DNA from: DATARH01 sp963734125
Lineage (GTDB): Bacteria; Pseudomonadota; Alphaproteobacteria; ATCC43930; CGMCC-115725
Direction of reading: 5' to 3'
Assembly: GCA_963734125.1 (NCBI GenBank)
Contig: CAVTGB010000032.1
Location: forward strand, 23,094 to 87,093
DNA: 64,000 bases
Below, one piece after another: positions 16,588 through 25,266 of this stretch. The notes under the pieces were generated by a model, which saw only the letters and a program-made list of their open reading frames with translations, had not been told where the DNA came from and made no database searches. The translations under genes were made by a program, and so were the position numbers. The first letter of the stretch is position 1, and every line of letters starts with the position of its first letter.

Positions 16588-18228
16588 TCAGTAGACGTCG
16601 CGCTGGTAGCGGCCCTCGGCGGCGAGGCGGGCGAGATAGGCCTTGGCCGCGGCCGGCTCCATGCAGCCCTCCTTGGCGACGATGTAAAGGAGCCCGCGAT
16701 CGACATCGCGCGCCATCCGTTCAGCGTCGCCGCAGACATAGAGGTGCGCGCCGTCTTCCAGCCACGACCAGAGTTCCGATGCGTGTTCGAGGAGCCGGTG
16801 CTGGACGTAGATCTTGTGCTCCTGGTCGCGCGAAAAGGCGGTGTCGAGCCGGCTTAGGAGCCCGTCCCGGTGCCACGCGGTCAGCTCGTCCTCGAAGAGG
16901 TAATCAGTTTCGCGGTGCGGGTTGCCGAAGACCAGCCAGTTGCGCGCGCGTGCGCCGATCGCCTGCCGCTCCTGCAGAAATGCGCGGAACGGCGCGATCC
17001 CGGTGCCCGGCCCGATCATGATGATCGGGCGGTCGGGCGCGGCCAGGCGAAACCCGGCGGAGGGGTGCACATAGACGCTGATTTCGGCGCCCGGCGCGAG
17101 GCGGTCACAAAGATAGGTCGAGGCCACCCCGCTGCGCCGCCGAGCTCGCCTATGGTAGCGCACCGCGGCGACGGTCAGATGCACCTCACCGGCGGTGTAT
17201 CTGGGCGAGGAGGCGATCGAATAGAGCCGCGGCTGCAGGGGATCGAGCGCCGAGATCAGCTCGGACAGCGGCGGGCGCGCCGATGGGAAGCTCTCGAGGA
17301 GATCGAGGAGATCGGCGTCGTCAGGCCCGGCGCCGGGATAGCCTTCGGCCATCGCCTGGAGGATCCGCAATTCGTCGAGGTCGTGGGCGCGGGACGAGAG
17401 GACTTCGATCGCCCGGTCGGAGGGGCGGCGGATCTCGCAAGACTGCAACAGTGCGTCGGCGAGCGGGCGCAGGGTCCCGTCGGGGGAGAGGACCGGGGTT
17501 TCGGGCGCCGCTCGCAGACGCGCGATGATCGCCGCCACCAGCTCGGGGCAATTGCGCGCAACGACGCCGAGGCTATCGCCGACCTGGAATCTCTGCGCGG
17601 CGCTGTCGGTTTCGAGAACGACGAGCCTGGTGTCCTTCTCCGAGCCGCCGCGATTGAGGGGCTGTGCTGCGCGCAGCCGGGCGGGGAAGGGCTCGTGGGG
17701 AGCGCGCGGCAGCGCCGGCGGGGTAGCGGCGCTTGTTGGCATCGAGGCAGCCGCGGCCGACACGGGCGCCGCGGTCTCGGCCAACAGCTCCTTCAGCTTG
17801 CGCGACGTCGCTTTGCCGCCCGGGGTGCAGCGGGCGATGTTACCGTCGGCACCGCTGGCGATCGCTTCGGCGTAGGTCCGGCAGGTATACCCACATTGGC
17901 CGCAATCGGTCTGGGCCATCGCCGCCATCAGGAGGCGCGCGGGGCCCCGTCCGGCGGCGAGCGCGATACGCTCGTCGAGCGCGAGGCCGGGGTCGTGCCA
18001 GGGAAAATCCTCGGGCTCCCCAGGCGCCGCTTGGGACGCCGCTCGGGCCACCGGTGCCGGCATCGGGGGCTCGACGGTGTCAGCCATTGCATTGCCGCCG
18101 AACAGCCCGGCGAGGAACCCGTCGAGCCAAGCGCGCTGCGGCGGCGAAAACGGCGCGTTTGCCGGCAAAGAGGGGGCGATGAAGCTCATCGCGTGGCCCG
18201 CCGGGATGGCAAGATAAGGGTTGCTCAC
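16588..18228 (-). CDS. Fe-S/FAD reductase subunit (CysJ-like, FMN domain replaced), electron donor to NirA
   Basis: A cytoplasmic NAD(P)H-oxidising partner for the siroheme reductase encoded upstream. The order of parts is: an N-terminal motif FSPPQRAWLDGFLAGL (27-42); a four-Cys iron-sulfur region at 109-134 (DCGQCGYTC plus a Cys 18 residues later); a Pro/Ala linker; then a CysJ-type FAD domain (RLYSIASSPR, about 334-343) and NAD(P) domain (IGPGTGIAPFRAFLQERQ). The protein ends in the CysJ-like YQRDVY. The flavodoxin/FMN domain of true CysJ is missing and the Fe-S cluster seems to take its place. The GTG start overlaps the nirA stop (GTGA), giving 546 residues; translational coupling and stoichiometric production are likely. 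Confidence 0.85.
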   Translation of the reverse strand: MSNPYLAIPAGHAMSFIAPSLPANAPFSPPQRAWLDGFLAGLFGGNAMADTVEPPMPAPVARAASQAAPGEPEDFPWHDPGLALDERIALAAGRGPARLLMAAMAQTDCGQCGYTCRTYAEAIASGADGNIARCTPGGKATSRKLKELLAETAAPVSAAAASMPTSAATPPALPRAPHEPFPARLRAAQPLNRGGSEKDTRLVVLETDSAAQRFQVGDSLGVVARNCPELVAAIIARLRAAPETPVLSPDGTLRPLADALLQSCEIRRPSDRAIEVLSSRAHDLDELRILQAMAEGYPGAGPDDADLLDLLESFPSARPPLSELISALDPLQPRLYSIASSPRYTAGEVHLTVAAVRYHRRARRRSGVASTYLCDRLAPGAEISVYVHPSAGFRLAAPDRPIIMIGPGTGIAPFRAFLQERQAIGARARNWLVFGNPHRETDYLFEDELTAWHRDGLLSRLDTAFSRDQEHKIYVQHRLLEHASELWSWLEDGAHLYVCGDAERMARDVDRGLLYIVAKEGCMEPAAAKAYLARLAAEGRYQRDVY

Positions 18229-19994
18229 GGCGCCGCCCCGCCGCCGAACAGCGCGGCCAGTTCGGCAACGCTGTAGCGCCTGGCGAAGGCCTGGAAGGTC
18301 TCGCTTGCGCCGCGCCGGGCGAGATAGGCGCCGAGACCGGCTTCGAGCCGCCGGGGCAACTCGTCGGCCGCGATGTCGCGGCAGATCTCGCGGCCGAACG
18401 CCGCATCGCCACCGGTGCCGCCGCCGACGATCAGGTGGTAGCCGTCGGCCTCGGCCTCGCCGAGGTCGATCTTGGTGGCAAGGAGGCCAATATCGCCGAC
18501 AGTGTGCTGCGCACAGGAATTGGGGCAGCCGGTCAGGTGGATGTTGAGCGGCTGGTCGAGGGTGATCCGGCCGTCGAGATGATCGGCGATTTCGAGCGAA
18601 TGGCGTTTGGTATCGCTCAAGGCGAATTTGCACCCGGCATTGCCGGTGCAGGCGACAAGGCCGGCGCGCACCGCGCTCGCCTCAGTCCGCAGCCCGAGCG
18701 CCTCGATGTCGCCGACCGCGGCGGGGACCTGCGCCTCGAGAATGTCGGAGACCAGGAGGTTCTGCCACACCGTCAGCCGCAGCGCACCGGAGCCGCGCCG
18801 CGCGGCGATATCGGCGAGGCCGCGCAGTTGCTGCGCGGTGAGGCGCGCGGCCGGCACCACGACCCCGATATAGAAAACCCCGGGCTGCGCCTGCTCGTGC
18901 ACGCCGACATGACCGCGCCGATCAATGGGGCCGCGCGGTTCGCACAGATCGGCGGCGACAAAGCGCCAGGGGAACGGCAGGTGGCCAGCCGCCTCGCTCA
19001 CCACCTTCTCCAACCCCCAGCGTTCGATCAGGTATTTGAGCCGCGCCCGCTTCCGGTCGGTGCGGTCGCCATGGTCGATGAAGACGCGCAGGATCGCGGC
19101 GGCGGCGGCGACGACCTCGTGCGGCAGGAGGAGGACGCCGGCATCACGCGCGAGGCTGCCGTGCCCGGTGAGGCCGCCGAGCAGCATGCGGAAATAGACG
19201 CCCTCGGCGGCCGGCCGGCCCGGCCCGACCCGGACCGCCATAAAGCCGATATCGGCGGTGTCTTCGAGCATCGCGATCTGGCCGCCGCCATCGAAAGCGA
19301 TGTTGAACTTGCGCGGCAGGCCATAAAGCTCGCGGTGGTTGAGGATGTGATGATAAAGCGCGCGGGTCAGGGGCCGCGTATCGAAGAGCTCGTCGGGGTC
19401 GATGCCGGCCAGGGGGCTGCCGGTCAGGTTGCGGATGTTGTCGGCGCCGGCGCCGCGCGACGTCAGGCCCAACTCCTGCACCGCCTCCAAGACCTCGATC
19501 GGATAGGCGGCGCCGATCTCGCGGATCTGCAGATTGGCCCGGGTCGTGACGTCGAGCGTGCCACCGCCGAAGCGCTCGGCGATGGCGGCCAGGCCCGCCG
19601 CCTGATGCGCCGAGAGGATGCCGCCCGGCAGGCGCAAGCGCAGCATGAACGCGTCCTGGTTGGGCGCGACATAGAAGAGGCCGTGGAATTTATGGCGGAA
19701 GACGTCGAGGCCCTTGGGGAAGCGACCGGCCGCCGCGTTGGCGGCGATTTCGTCCCACATGTCGAACGGGTTCTTCTCGCGCTTCGCCAGTTCTTCGGGC
19801 GTGAGCTGGCCGCCGGCGGCGAGGGCGCGGTCTTGCGCCGCCACGTGGATGTCGGTCGGGCCGGACGCGCCCGGCGCATCGCTTGCCGCTGCCGCGCCAT
19901 TGGGCAGCGACATGGCGCGCTTTTTGGCAATACCGGCGATGAAGCCTTCGAGATATTGCTTCTGCTCGTCGGTAAAGGCTGGGTCCTGCGGCAT
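18225..19994 (-). CDS. nirA: Siroheme-dependent nitrite (or sulfite) reductase, NirA type
   Basis: Catalyses six-electron reduction of nitrite to ammonia (sulfite to sulfide in close relatives) with a coupled siroheme-4Fe4S centre. The two-repeat architecture is visible, with GILSAHQAAGLAAIAERFG and VTTRANLQIREI early on. The cluster/siroheme cysteines are in GLVACTGNAGCKFA and HLTGCPNSCAQHTVGDIG. The N-terminus carries FTDEQKQYLEGFIAGI (residues 7-22), a motif repeated at the N-terminus of its reductase partner. The start ATG (MPQDPAF) gives 589 residues. Substrate is judged to be nitrite because an FNT channel is in the same operon. Confidence 0.9.
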   Translation of the reverse strand: MPQDPAFTDEQKQYLEGFIAGIAKKRAMSLPNGAAAASDAPGASGPTDIHVAAQDRALAAGGQLTPEELAKREKNPFDMWDEIAANAAAGRFPKGLDVFRHKFHGLFYVAPNQDAFMLRLRLPGGILSAHQAAGLAAIAERFGGGTLDVTTRANLQIREIGAAYPIEVLEAVQELGLTSRGAGADNIRNLTGSPLAGIDPDELFDTRPLTRALYHHILNHRELYGLPRKFNIAFDGGGQIAMLEDTADIGFMAVRVGPGRPAAEGVYFRMLLGGLTGHGSLARDAGVLLLPHEVVAAAAAILRVFIDHGDRTDRKRARLKYLIERWGLEKVVSEAAGHLPFPWRFVAADLCEPRGPIDRRGHVGVHEQAQPGVFYIGVVVPAARLTAQQLRGLADIAARRGSGALRLTVWQNLLVSDILEAQVPAAVGDIEALGLRTEASAVRAGLVACTGNAGCKFALSDTKRHSLEIADHLDGRITLDQPLNIHLTGCPNSCAQHTVGDIGLLATKIDLGEAEADGYHLIVGGGTGGDAAFGREICRDIAADELPRRLEAGLGAYLARRGASETFQAFARRYSVAELAALFGGGAAP

Positions 19995-20186
19995 CGAGCC
20001 TGGGATCGGCGGTGACTGATTGCTGCAACGCAGCAATCGCCGTGCCAACCGGGATCGTCGCGGCAGCGTCGCTGAACGTCAGTTTGACGAGGATCGGGTT
20101 CTAAACGCGATTAGGGCGTAATGAGTTCGGTCGCATTCGACACAGGCGTTTCATTCCCCATTTTGCACCGCTTGCGCCGAGTGCCT

Positions 20187-20642
20187 TTAGGCCGGCAAGC
20201 TCCATGCCGTGGGAATATCGCCTACGGTCGCCGGGATCGGCTCCAAAGTCAGGATCGCGCGCCTGATAGAGCGATAATCATCCCTAGGAACCTCTATGTA
20301 ATCATCCTCCCACTCCGCCTGAAACAACCCTTGGGGCATTTTCGTCGTGTTCATTAACTCGACGTAGCATCCATAATCAATTTTGTAGACATCATAGCGC
20401 ATCCCGGGCTGATCGTGCGACGAGACATTCTTTCTTAAAATATGTAATAACCTTGAATCAAACAGTTGCTCAATTCGCTCATCTCGTGAGGAACTTGAAA
20501 ATAAAAACGCGCGTGCTCTCCGGTTCCCGATAATTTCATCGATGATCCGCTGCAATAAATCACTCAGCACCGAGTTTCCTCGAATTGAATTGGCCTTATC
20601 TTGTTGATACCAGTCACGAGCAGCTGCTCTTACGTCATTCAT
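20187..20642 (-). CDS. Small partner ORF of the islet ATPase, possible C-terminal winged-helix part
   Basis: A 151-residue soluble protein beginning MNDVRAAARDWYQQDK and containing SVLSDLLQRIIDEIIGNRRARAFLF and RYDVYKIDYGCYVELMNT. It has no signal peptide or membrane segment. The helix-rich first 90 residues followed by a short beta-rich part would suit a winged-helix domain as found C-terminal to ORC/Cdc6-like AAA+ modules; this is inference. Its ATG overlaps the stop of the ATPase gene (ATGA). The join lies right after an AAAA run where a single extra base would fuse both ORFs into a 550-residue protein. It is AT-richer than surrounding genes. Confidence 0.65.
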   Translation of the reverse strand: MNDVRAAARDWYQQDKANSIRGNSVLSDLLQRIIDEIIGNRRARAFLFSSSSRDERIEQLFDSRLLHILRKNVSSHDQPGMRYDVYKIDYGCYVELMNTTKMPQGLFQAEWEDDYIEVPRDDYRSIRRAILTLEPIPATVGDIPTAWSLPA

Positions 20643-21847
20643 GGCGATCTTTTGGCCAAGCTTTTGGTGACAGCCTTACCAATGAGGTTGAGTGCGTCTC
20701 TTGGGACCCCTTCGACCGCGCGGACGAATTCTTCGAAAACGGGAGATTGCGTAAAGGCCACCCGGATCAGTTGCTCCGGGGATGCAATTTCATTAGACGA
20801 ATCTTCGCTCTGGTAGTGTTTAAAAATCAGACTCTTGAAGAATTCTACGGCCTTACCTTGATCGTTGTCGAATACTAAAAAATCATCAAGGTTTAAATCT
20901 GCCGATACGTCAGCTCCTAATTCGAGTCCCGTATATTCCCCATGATCATGCAGGATATTGAACTGAGATCGATGTTCTATAGACGCAATCTTTACGGTGA
21001 TTTCATTTATGGGCAAAATTGTTCGTCGAATAAGATCGGCGAGAAATGGTTGCAGATCGATGGGAATTTCACTCCATTCGTCTATCAATAACCAAATACG
21101 CGGGGAATTAACAACCAGAATTAATCCACTCAAAGCGACGTTGATATTACCAAAGTCTAAATGTATAGCCTCCGAACCAGAGCTCTTTCGGCGATAGGAC
21201 GTATCGACTTTAGAGGTGTCGGACAGCGACGCGCCGATCTCGGCGGAGGTTTTGTCGCCACCAGAAATCCTGGCGGTTAGACCGACATTGCTCGATCTCG
21301 CGCCTTTCGCTTCGTGTTCTTCCTCGACTGACCCGGTGATACGAACAGCGGTAATCGCAGAACTGAGGTCGTCGATGCGGTTGGTTACCTGCTCCGGGTT
21401 TGGAACCTGGTCGATAACTGATATCGCAACCCTAAGTAACTCATCGTACACGGCGCCTAGGACATCGACGATGAGCGTAGATGCTCGGTCAGCAAGGGTG
21501 CGAGAGGTGTCACTATAGATTGAACTGTTCGAGCCAATCGACCGGAGGTCGATATAGACTGCGTGATCTCCAGCTTTTCCGACTGTTTCTGCCAAATATT
21601 TTAGAGCATGCGTCTTACCTGTACCGCGCCGACCATATATGACTTGGTTATTTTGTGTCGACAGGAGGTCAAACAGCGGCTCGGAATTGACGAAATTACT
21701 CACCAGTATCTCGTTTGAGGCGCGTTCAGCCCTCTTATTAAGGTTGAGGAGAGCTCGATGGAGTTGCTTCAGAGTCTCCGGTATCGTCAGCCATGGTGTG
21801 ACCGCCGTCAGGAAGATATTCGTAAATGGGAATGATGCTGTCCGCAT
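20639..21847 (-). CDS. AAA+-like P-loop ATPase, uncharacterised, in a low-GC islet
   Basis: A 402-residue soluble ATPase. The Walker A motif is GRRGTGKT (72-79), Walker B is WLLIDEW (252-258), and a sensor-1-like strand ITVKIASIEHRSQF lies at 283-296. A segment EGVPRDALNLIG (379-390) resembles the sensor-2/lid region of ORC/Cdc6-like AAA+ proteins. Between the two Walker motifs lies a long Ser/Thr/Gly-rich insertion (about 165-235). The ATG has a plausible ribosome site (AGAGGG, 3 bases upstream). Codon use is clearly AT-richer than in the flanking nirA and mutS, pointing to recent acquisition. Such ATPases are often parts of defence or mobile systems, but no known system is recognised here. 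Confidence 0.75.
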   Translation of the reverse strand: MRTASFPFTNIFLTAVTPWLTIPETLKQLHRALLNLNKRAERASNEILVSNFVNSEPLFDLLSTQNNQVIYGRRGTGKTHALKYLAETVGKAGDHAVYIDLRSIGSNSSIYSDTSRTLADRASTLIVDVLGAVYDELLRVAISVIDQVPNPEQVTNRIDDLSSAITAVRITGSVEEEHEAKGARSSNVGLTARISGGDKTSAEIGASLSDTSKVDTSYRRKSSGSEAIHLDFGNINVALSGLILVVNSPRIWLLIDEWSEIPIDLQPFLADLIRRTILPINEITVKIASIEHRSQFNILHDHGEYTGLELGADVSADLNLDDFLVFDNDQGKAVEFFKSLIFKHYQSEDSSNEIASPEQLIRVAFTQSPVFEEFVRAVEGVPRDALNLIGKAVTKSLAKRSP

Positions 21848-21903
21848 CGACCCTCTTTATCACAAACCAGTGAGGCGCGACACTGGTGCGCGACTTCGGA
21901 CAC

Positions 21904-24582
21904 TCACTCCTTTAACAGTGCCTTCAGGCGGTAGATCAGGTCGAGCGCTTCGCGCGGGGTCAGCTCGTCGGGACGGGCGTCGCGCAGGAGGTCCTCGGCG
22001 GGCGAAGTGCGCGGCGCCGGCTCGGGCGCGGCGCGGCGGGAGGCGCGGAACAACGGGAGATCGTCGGCGAGCCGGGCGAGGGCGCCGCTCTCGTCGCCCT
22101 TTTCGAGGATGGCGAGAACTTCTTCGGCGCGCCCGGTGACCGCCTTAGGCAGGCCCGCGAGCCTGGCGACATGGATGCCGTAGGAGCGGTCGGCGGTGCC
22201 CGGCGCGACCTCGTGGAGAAACACCACGTCGCCCTGCCATTCCTTGACCCGCATCGTGTGGCAGGCGAGTGCCGGCAGCTTGGCGGCGAGCGCGGTCAGC
22301 TCGTGGTAATGGGTGGCGAAGAGCGCCCGGCAGCGATTAGTTTCGTGCAGGTGCTCGAGCGCCGCCCAGGCGATCGAGAGCCCGTCATAGGTCGCGGTGC
22401 CGCGCCCGATTTCGTCGAGGATGACAAAGCTGTTGGGGCCGGCCTGGTTGAGGATCGCGGCGGTCTCGACCATCTCGACCATGAATGTGGAACGGCCGCG
22501 CGCCAGATCGTCGGCGGCGCCGACCCGGCTGTAGAGGCGGTCGACGATGCCGATCCGCGCCCGCCGCGCCGGCACGAACGAGCCGATCTGCGCGAGGATC
22601 AGAATGAGCGCGTTCTGGCGCAAAAACGTGCTCTTGCCGGCCATGTTGGGACCGGTGACGAGCCAGATCCGATCCTCGCCCAGGACGCAATCATTGGCGA
22701 TGAAGCTGGCACTCCCGGCGAGCGCGGCTTCGACCGTCGGGTGTCGCCCGCCGGTGATCTCGAGCGTGGTGCCGGGCGCGACCTCGGGCCGGGTCCAGCC
22801 CGACTCGGCGGCGCATTCGGCGTGGCTGGCGGCTACATCCAAGGTGGCCAGCGCGGTTGCTGCGGCGGCGATCTCAGGGCGGCCGGCGATGATCTCGCCG
22901 GTGAGGTCGTCGAACAGGCGCAATTCGAGGGCGAGCGCGCGGTCGGCGGCGCTGGCGATCTTGCTCGCCAGCTCCCCGAGTTCGACCGTGGTGTAGCGCA
23001 GCGCCCCGGCCATCGTCTGGCGGTGGATGAAGTCGGGCCCAAGCGTGCCCCCGAGCCTTTCGACGTTCGCCGCCGACACCTCGATGTAATAGCCGATGAC
23101 GTTGTTGTGGCGGATGCGTAAGGAGGCGACCCCGGTCGCCTCGGCATAGCGCGCCTGGAGGGCGGCGATCGTGCGCCGGCTCTCGTCGCGCAATTCGCGC
23201 AACTGGTCGAGCTCGGGCGCGTAGTGCGTTGCGATAAACCCGCCGTCGCGGGCGACGAGCGGCAGCTCGGCGGCGAGCGCGCGCTGGAGGCGGTCGACGA
23301 CGGCGCCATGGTCGCCGAGCCCCGCTTCGGCGCGCGCCAACAGCGCGGGCAGCGGCACCAGACCGGGCGCCAGCAGAATGCCGCGAATGAGTGCGGTCTG
23401 ACCAAGCCCGTCGCGCAACGCGGCGAGGTCGCGCGGGCCGCCGCGCCCGAGGCTGAGGCGGGTGAGGGCGCGCTCGATGTCGGGGCAGCGGCGCAGGCGC
23501 TGACCCAACGCCGCGCGCTGGTCGGCGCGGTCGAGAAAGAATTGCACGGCGTCGAGCCGCGCACCGATCGCGTCGGGTGCGGTCAACGGGGCGGCAAGCT
23601 GCTCGGCCAGGAGCCGCGCACCGGGTCCGGTCAGCGTGCGGTCGATCGTGGCGATGAGGCTGCCGCGGCGCTCGCCCGAGAGGGTCGTCGCCAGTTCGAG
23701 GTTGCGTCGGGTGGCGGCGTCGATCTGCATGACCGCCTCGGGCGCCACGCGAACGGGCGGCGCGAGATGCGGAGCGCGGCCGTGCCCGCCGGCTTGCTGG
23801 GTCAGCGCGACATAATCGACGAGCGCCCCGGCCGCAGCGATCTCGGCCCGGCCGAAATGACCGAACCCGTCCAATGCCTTGACGCCGTAAAAGCCTTCGA
23901 GCCGGCGGCGCGCCGCCTCGCTGTCGAAGCGCGGGTCGGCGAGCGGGGTCAAGGCCCCCTTCCAGTCGCCGAACAGTTCGTTGAGCGAAGAGCGCGCCAG
24001 CAGCCGCTCGGGGAGGAGGATTTCGCCCGGCATGATGCGCGCCAGATCGGCGGCGAGCGATGCTTCTGCGCTCGGCGCAAGCGAGAAGGCCCCGGTCGAC
24101 AGATCGAGCCATGCCAACCCCAATTCGCCGCCAACTTCGGCGATCCCCGCGAGGTAGTTGTTGCGGCGCGCATCGAGCAGCCCGTCCTCGGTCAGCGTGC
24201 CGGCGGTGACCACGCGCACCACGGCGCGCTTTACCACCGCCTTCCCGCCACGCCGCCGGGCTTCGGCCGGGTCCTCGATCTGCTCGCAGATCGCCACCTT
24301 GAACCCGGCGCGGATGAGGCGTGCCAGATAGGAATCGGCGGTATGCACCGGCACCCCGCACATCGGGATGTCGGCGCCGTCATGCCGGCCGCGCTTGGTT
24401 AGCGCGATGTCGAGCGCCGACGCGGCGGCCTGCGCGTCCTCGAAGAACAATTCGAAGAAATCGCCCATCCGGAAAAACAGGAGACACCCGGGATGGGCGG
24501 CCTTGATCTCGTGATACTGCGCCATGACCGGCGATGCTGCCGCGTGCGGCAGGGGCGAATCGCGGGAGGGCTCTGCGGTCAT
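21904..24582 (-). CDS. mutS: DNA mismatch repair protein MutS
   Basis: Recognises base mismatches and small loops and recruits MutL. The N-terminal mismatch-binding domain has the Phe-x-Glu motif within FFRMGDFFELFFEDA; the connector, lever/clamp and ATPase domains follow. In the ATPase domain are the Walker A GPNMAGKST, the Walker B region FVILDEIGRGTATYDGLSIAWA and ALFATHYHELT. With the ATG at MTAEPSR the protein has 892 residues, normal for MutS; the frame is open upstream through the divergent gene, and an ATG at 24645 is an alternative. No mutL is adjacent. Confidence 0.96.
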   Translation of the reverse strand: MTAEPSRDSPLPHAAASPVMAQYHEIKAAHPGCLLFFRMGDFFELFFEDAQAAASALDIALTKRGRHDGADIPMCGVPVHTADSYLARLIRAGFKVAICEQIEDPAEARRRGGKAVVKRAVVRVVTAGTLTEDGLLDARRNNYLAGIAEVGGELGLAWLDLSTGAFSLAPSAEASLAADLARIMPGEILLPERLLARSSLNELFGDWKGALTPLADPRFDSEAARRRLEGFYGVKALDGFGHFGRAEIAAAGALVDYVALTQQAGGHGRAPHLAPPVRVAPEAVMQIDAATRRNLELATTLSGERRGSLIATIDRTLTGPGARLLAEQLAAPLTAPDAIGARLDAVQFFLDRADQRAALGQRLRRCPDIERALTRLSLGRGGPRDLAALRDGLGQTALIRGILLAPGLVPLPALLARAEAGLGDHGAVVDRLQRALAAELPLVARDGGFIATHYAPELDQLRELRDESRRTIAALQARYAEATGVASLRIRHNNVIGYYIEVSAANVERLGGTLGPDFIHRQTMAGALRYTTVELGELASKIASAADRALALELRLFDDLTGEIIAGRPEIAAAATALATLDVAASHAECAAESGWTRPEVAPGTTLEITGGRHPTVEAALAGSASFIANDCVLGEDRIWLVTGPNMAGKSTFLRQNALILILAQIGSFVPARRARIGIVDRLYSRVGAADDLARGRSTFMVEMVETAAILNQAGPNSFVILDEIGRGTATYDGLSIAWAALEHLHETNRCRALFATHYHELTALAAKLPALACHTMRVKEWQGDVVFLHEVAPGTADRSYGIHVARLAGLPKAVTGRAEEVLAILEKGDESGALARLADDLPLFRASRRAAPEPAPRTSPAEDLLRDARPDELTPREALDLIYRLKALLKE

Positions 24583-24669
24583 CGGCGCGCGGGCGGGGGA
24601 TCGGAAAAGATCGTGGGAGAGGAAAGCCGGTTTCGACGTTACCATGGAGGGGAACAGAACACGCAACGG

Positions 24670-25191
24670 ATGATCGCGATGAGCCCAGCCCCCTCGGCCT
24701 TTCCGGTGATCCGTGAAGCGGTCGCCTCGTTCCCCGACCGCAAGCATTTTCAGGGCGCCGTTGCGGCGCTGCTGGCGGCCGGTTTCGCGCCGAGCGATCT
24801 GTCGGTGCTGGCCTCGCACGAGGGGCTGAGCACGGCCGCCGAGAAGCCGGGTGGTCTGATCGCCGCGGGGCTGAGCGACGAGATCACCTACATCGCGCCG
24901 TTGACCGTCGCCGGTATCATCCTCATTTCGGGCGGCCCGATCGCCGCGACGCTCGCGGCCCTCCTCGCCGCCGGGCTCGGCGGCGCGGCGCTGAAGCAGC
25001 TGTTCGACGATTATGCCGCCGCGCCGCACCGCGAACAGTTCGCCGCCGCGCTCGCCGCCGGCGCGGCCCTGTTATGGGTGCGCTGCGCCGATTCGGAAAT
25101 CGAATTGCGCGCCGTGCGTATCCTCGAAGAAGCCGGTGGGCAGCGCGTCCACATCCATGGCCACCCGGCGGGAGAAGCACCGAGGGGATAG
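24670..25191 (+). CDS. Small hydrophobic-core protein, general-stress-protein-like (uncharacterised)
   Basis: A 173-residue protein. The N-terminal part (AVASFPDRKHFQGAVAALLAAGFAPSDLSVLA) has the form of a ferredoxin-like strand-helix-strand. It is followed by one glycine/alanine-rich hydrophobic region of about 40 residues (APLTVAGIILISGGPIAATLAALLAAGLGG) that could be two short membrane helices. The C-terminal part (LLWVRCADSEIELRAVRILEEAGGQRVHIH) looks like a second small domain. The layout recalls DUF1269/GsiB-like stress proteins, but no firm match can be made by eye. Two ATG starts nine bases apart are possible. It is divergent from mutS. Confidence 0.7.
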   Translation: MIAMSPAPSAFPVIREAVASFPDRKHFQGAVAALLAAGFAPSDLSVLASHEGLSTAAEKPGGLIAAGLSDEITYIAPLTVAGIILISGGPIAATLAALLAAGLGGAALKQLFDDYAAAPHREQFAAALAAGAALLWVRCADSEIELRAVRILEEAGGQRVHIHGHPAGEAPRG

Positions 25192-25204
25192 GAGCGGCAA
25201 GTGC

Positions 25205-25248
25205 CCCCACCCTTCCCTCCCCCGCTTGCGGGGGAGGGAAGGGTGGGG
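25205..25248. repeat. Perfect 21-bp palindrome between convergent genes
   Basis: The left arm (25205-25225) is perfectly complementary to the right arm (25228-25248) around a TT centre. The unit is pyrimidine-rich on one side (CCCTTCCCTCCCCC) and related to the CCCTCTCCCGC-type elements at 41.6, 49.7 and 58.3 kb. It sits between the stops of two convergent genes and could act as a bidirectional RNA-stabilising or terminating hairpin; no T-tract follows on either strand. Confidence 0.85.
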
Positions 25249-25266
25249 CCAGGATTGGGTGCTCGG

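Noticed and set aside
18435..20015. 526-residue open frame on the plus strand
   Set aside because: Antisense to nirA, whose motifs are complete; composition is shadow-like.
20639..21847. Assignment of the islet ATPase to a known defence system
   Set aside because: Walker motifs alone are not diagnostic and no characteristic effector (nuclease, TIR, protease, membrane protein) is adjacent.
25205..25248. Intrinsic terminator
   Set aside because: The hairpin is perfect but neither side has a run of T; kept as a repeat instead.
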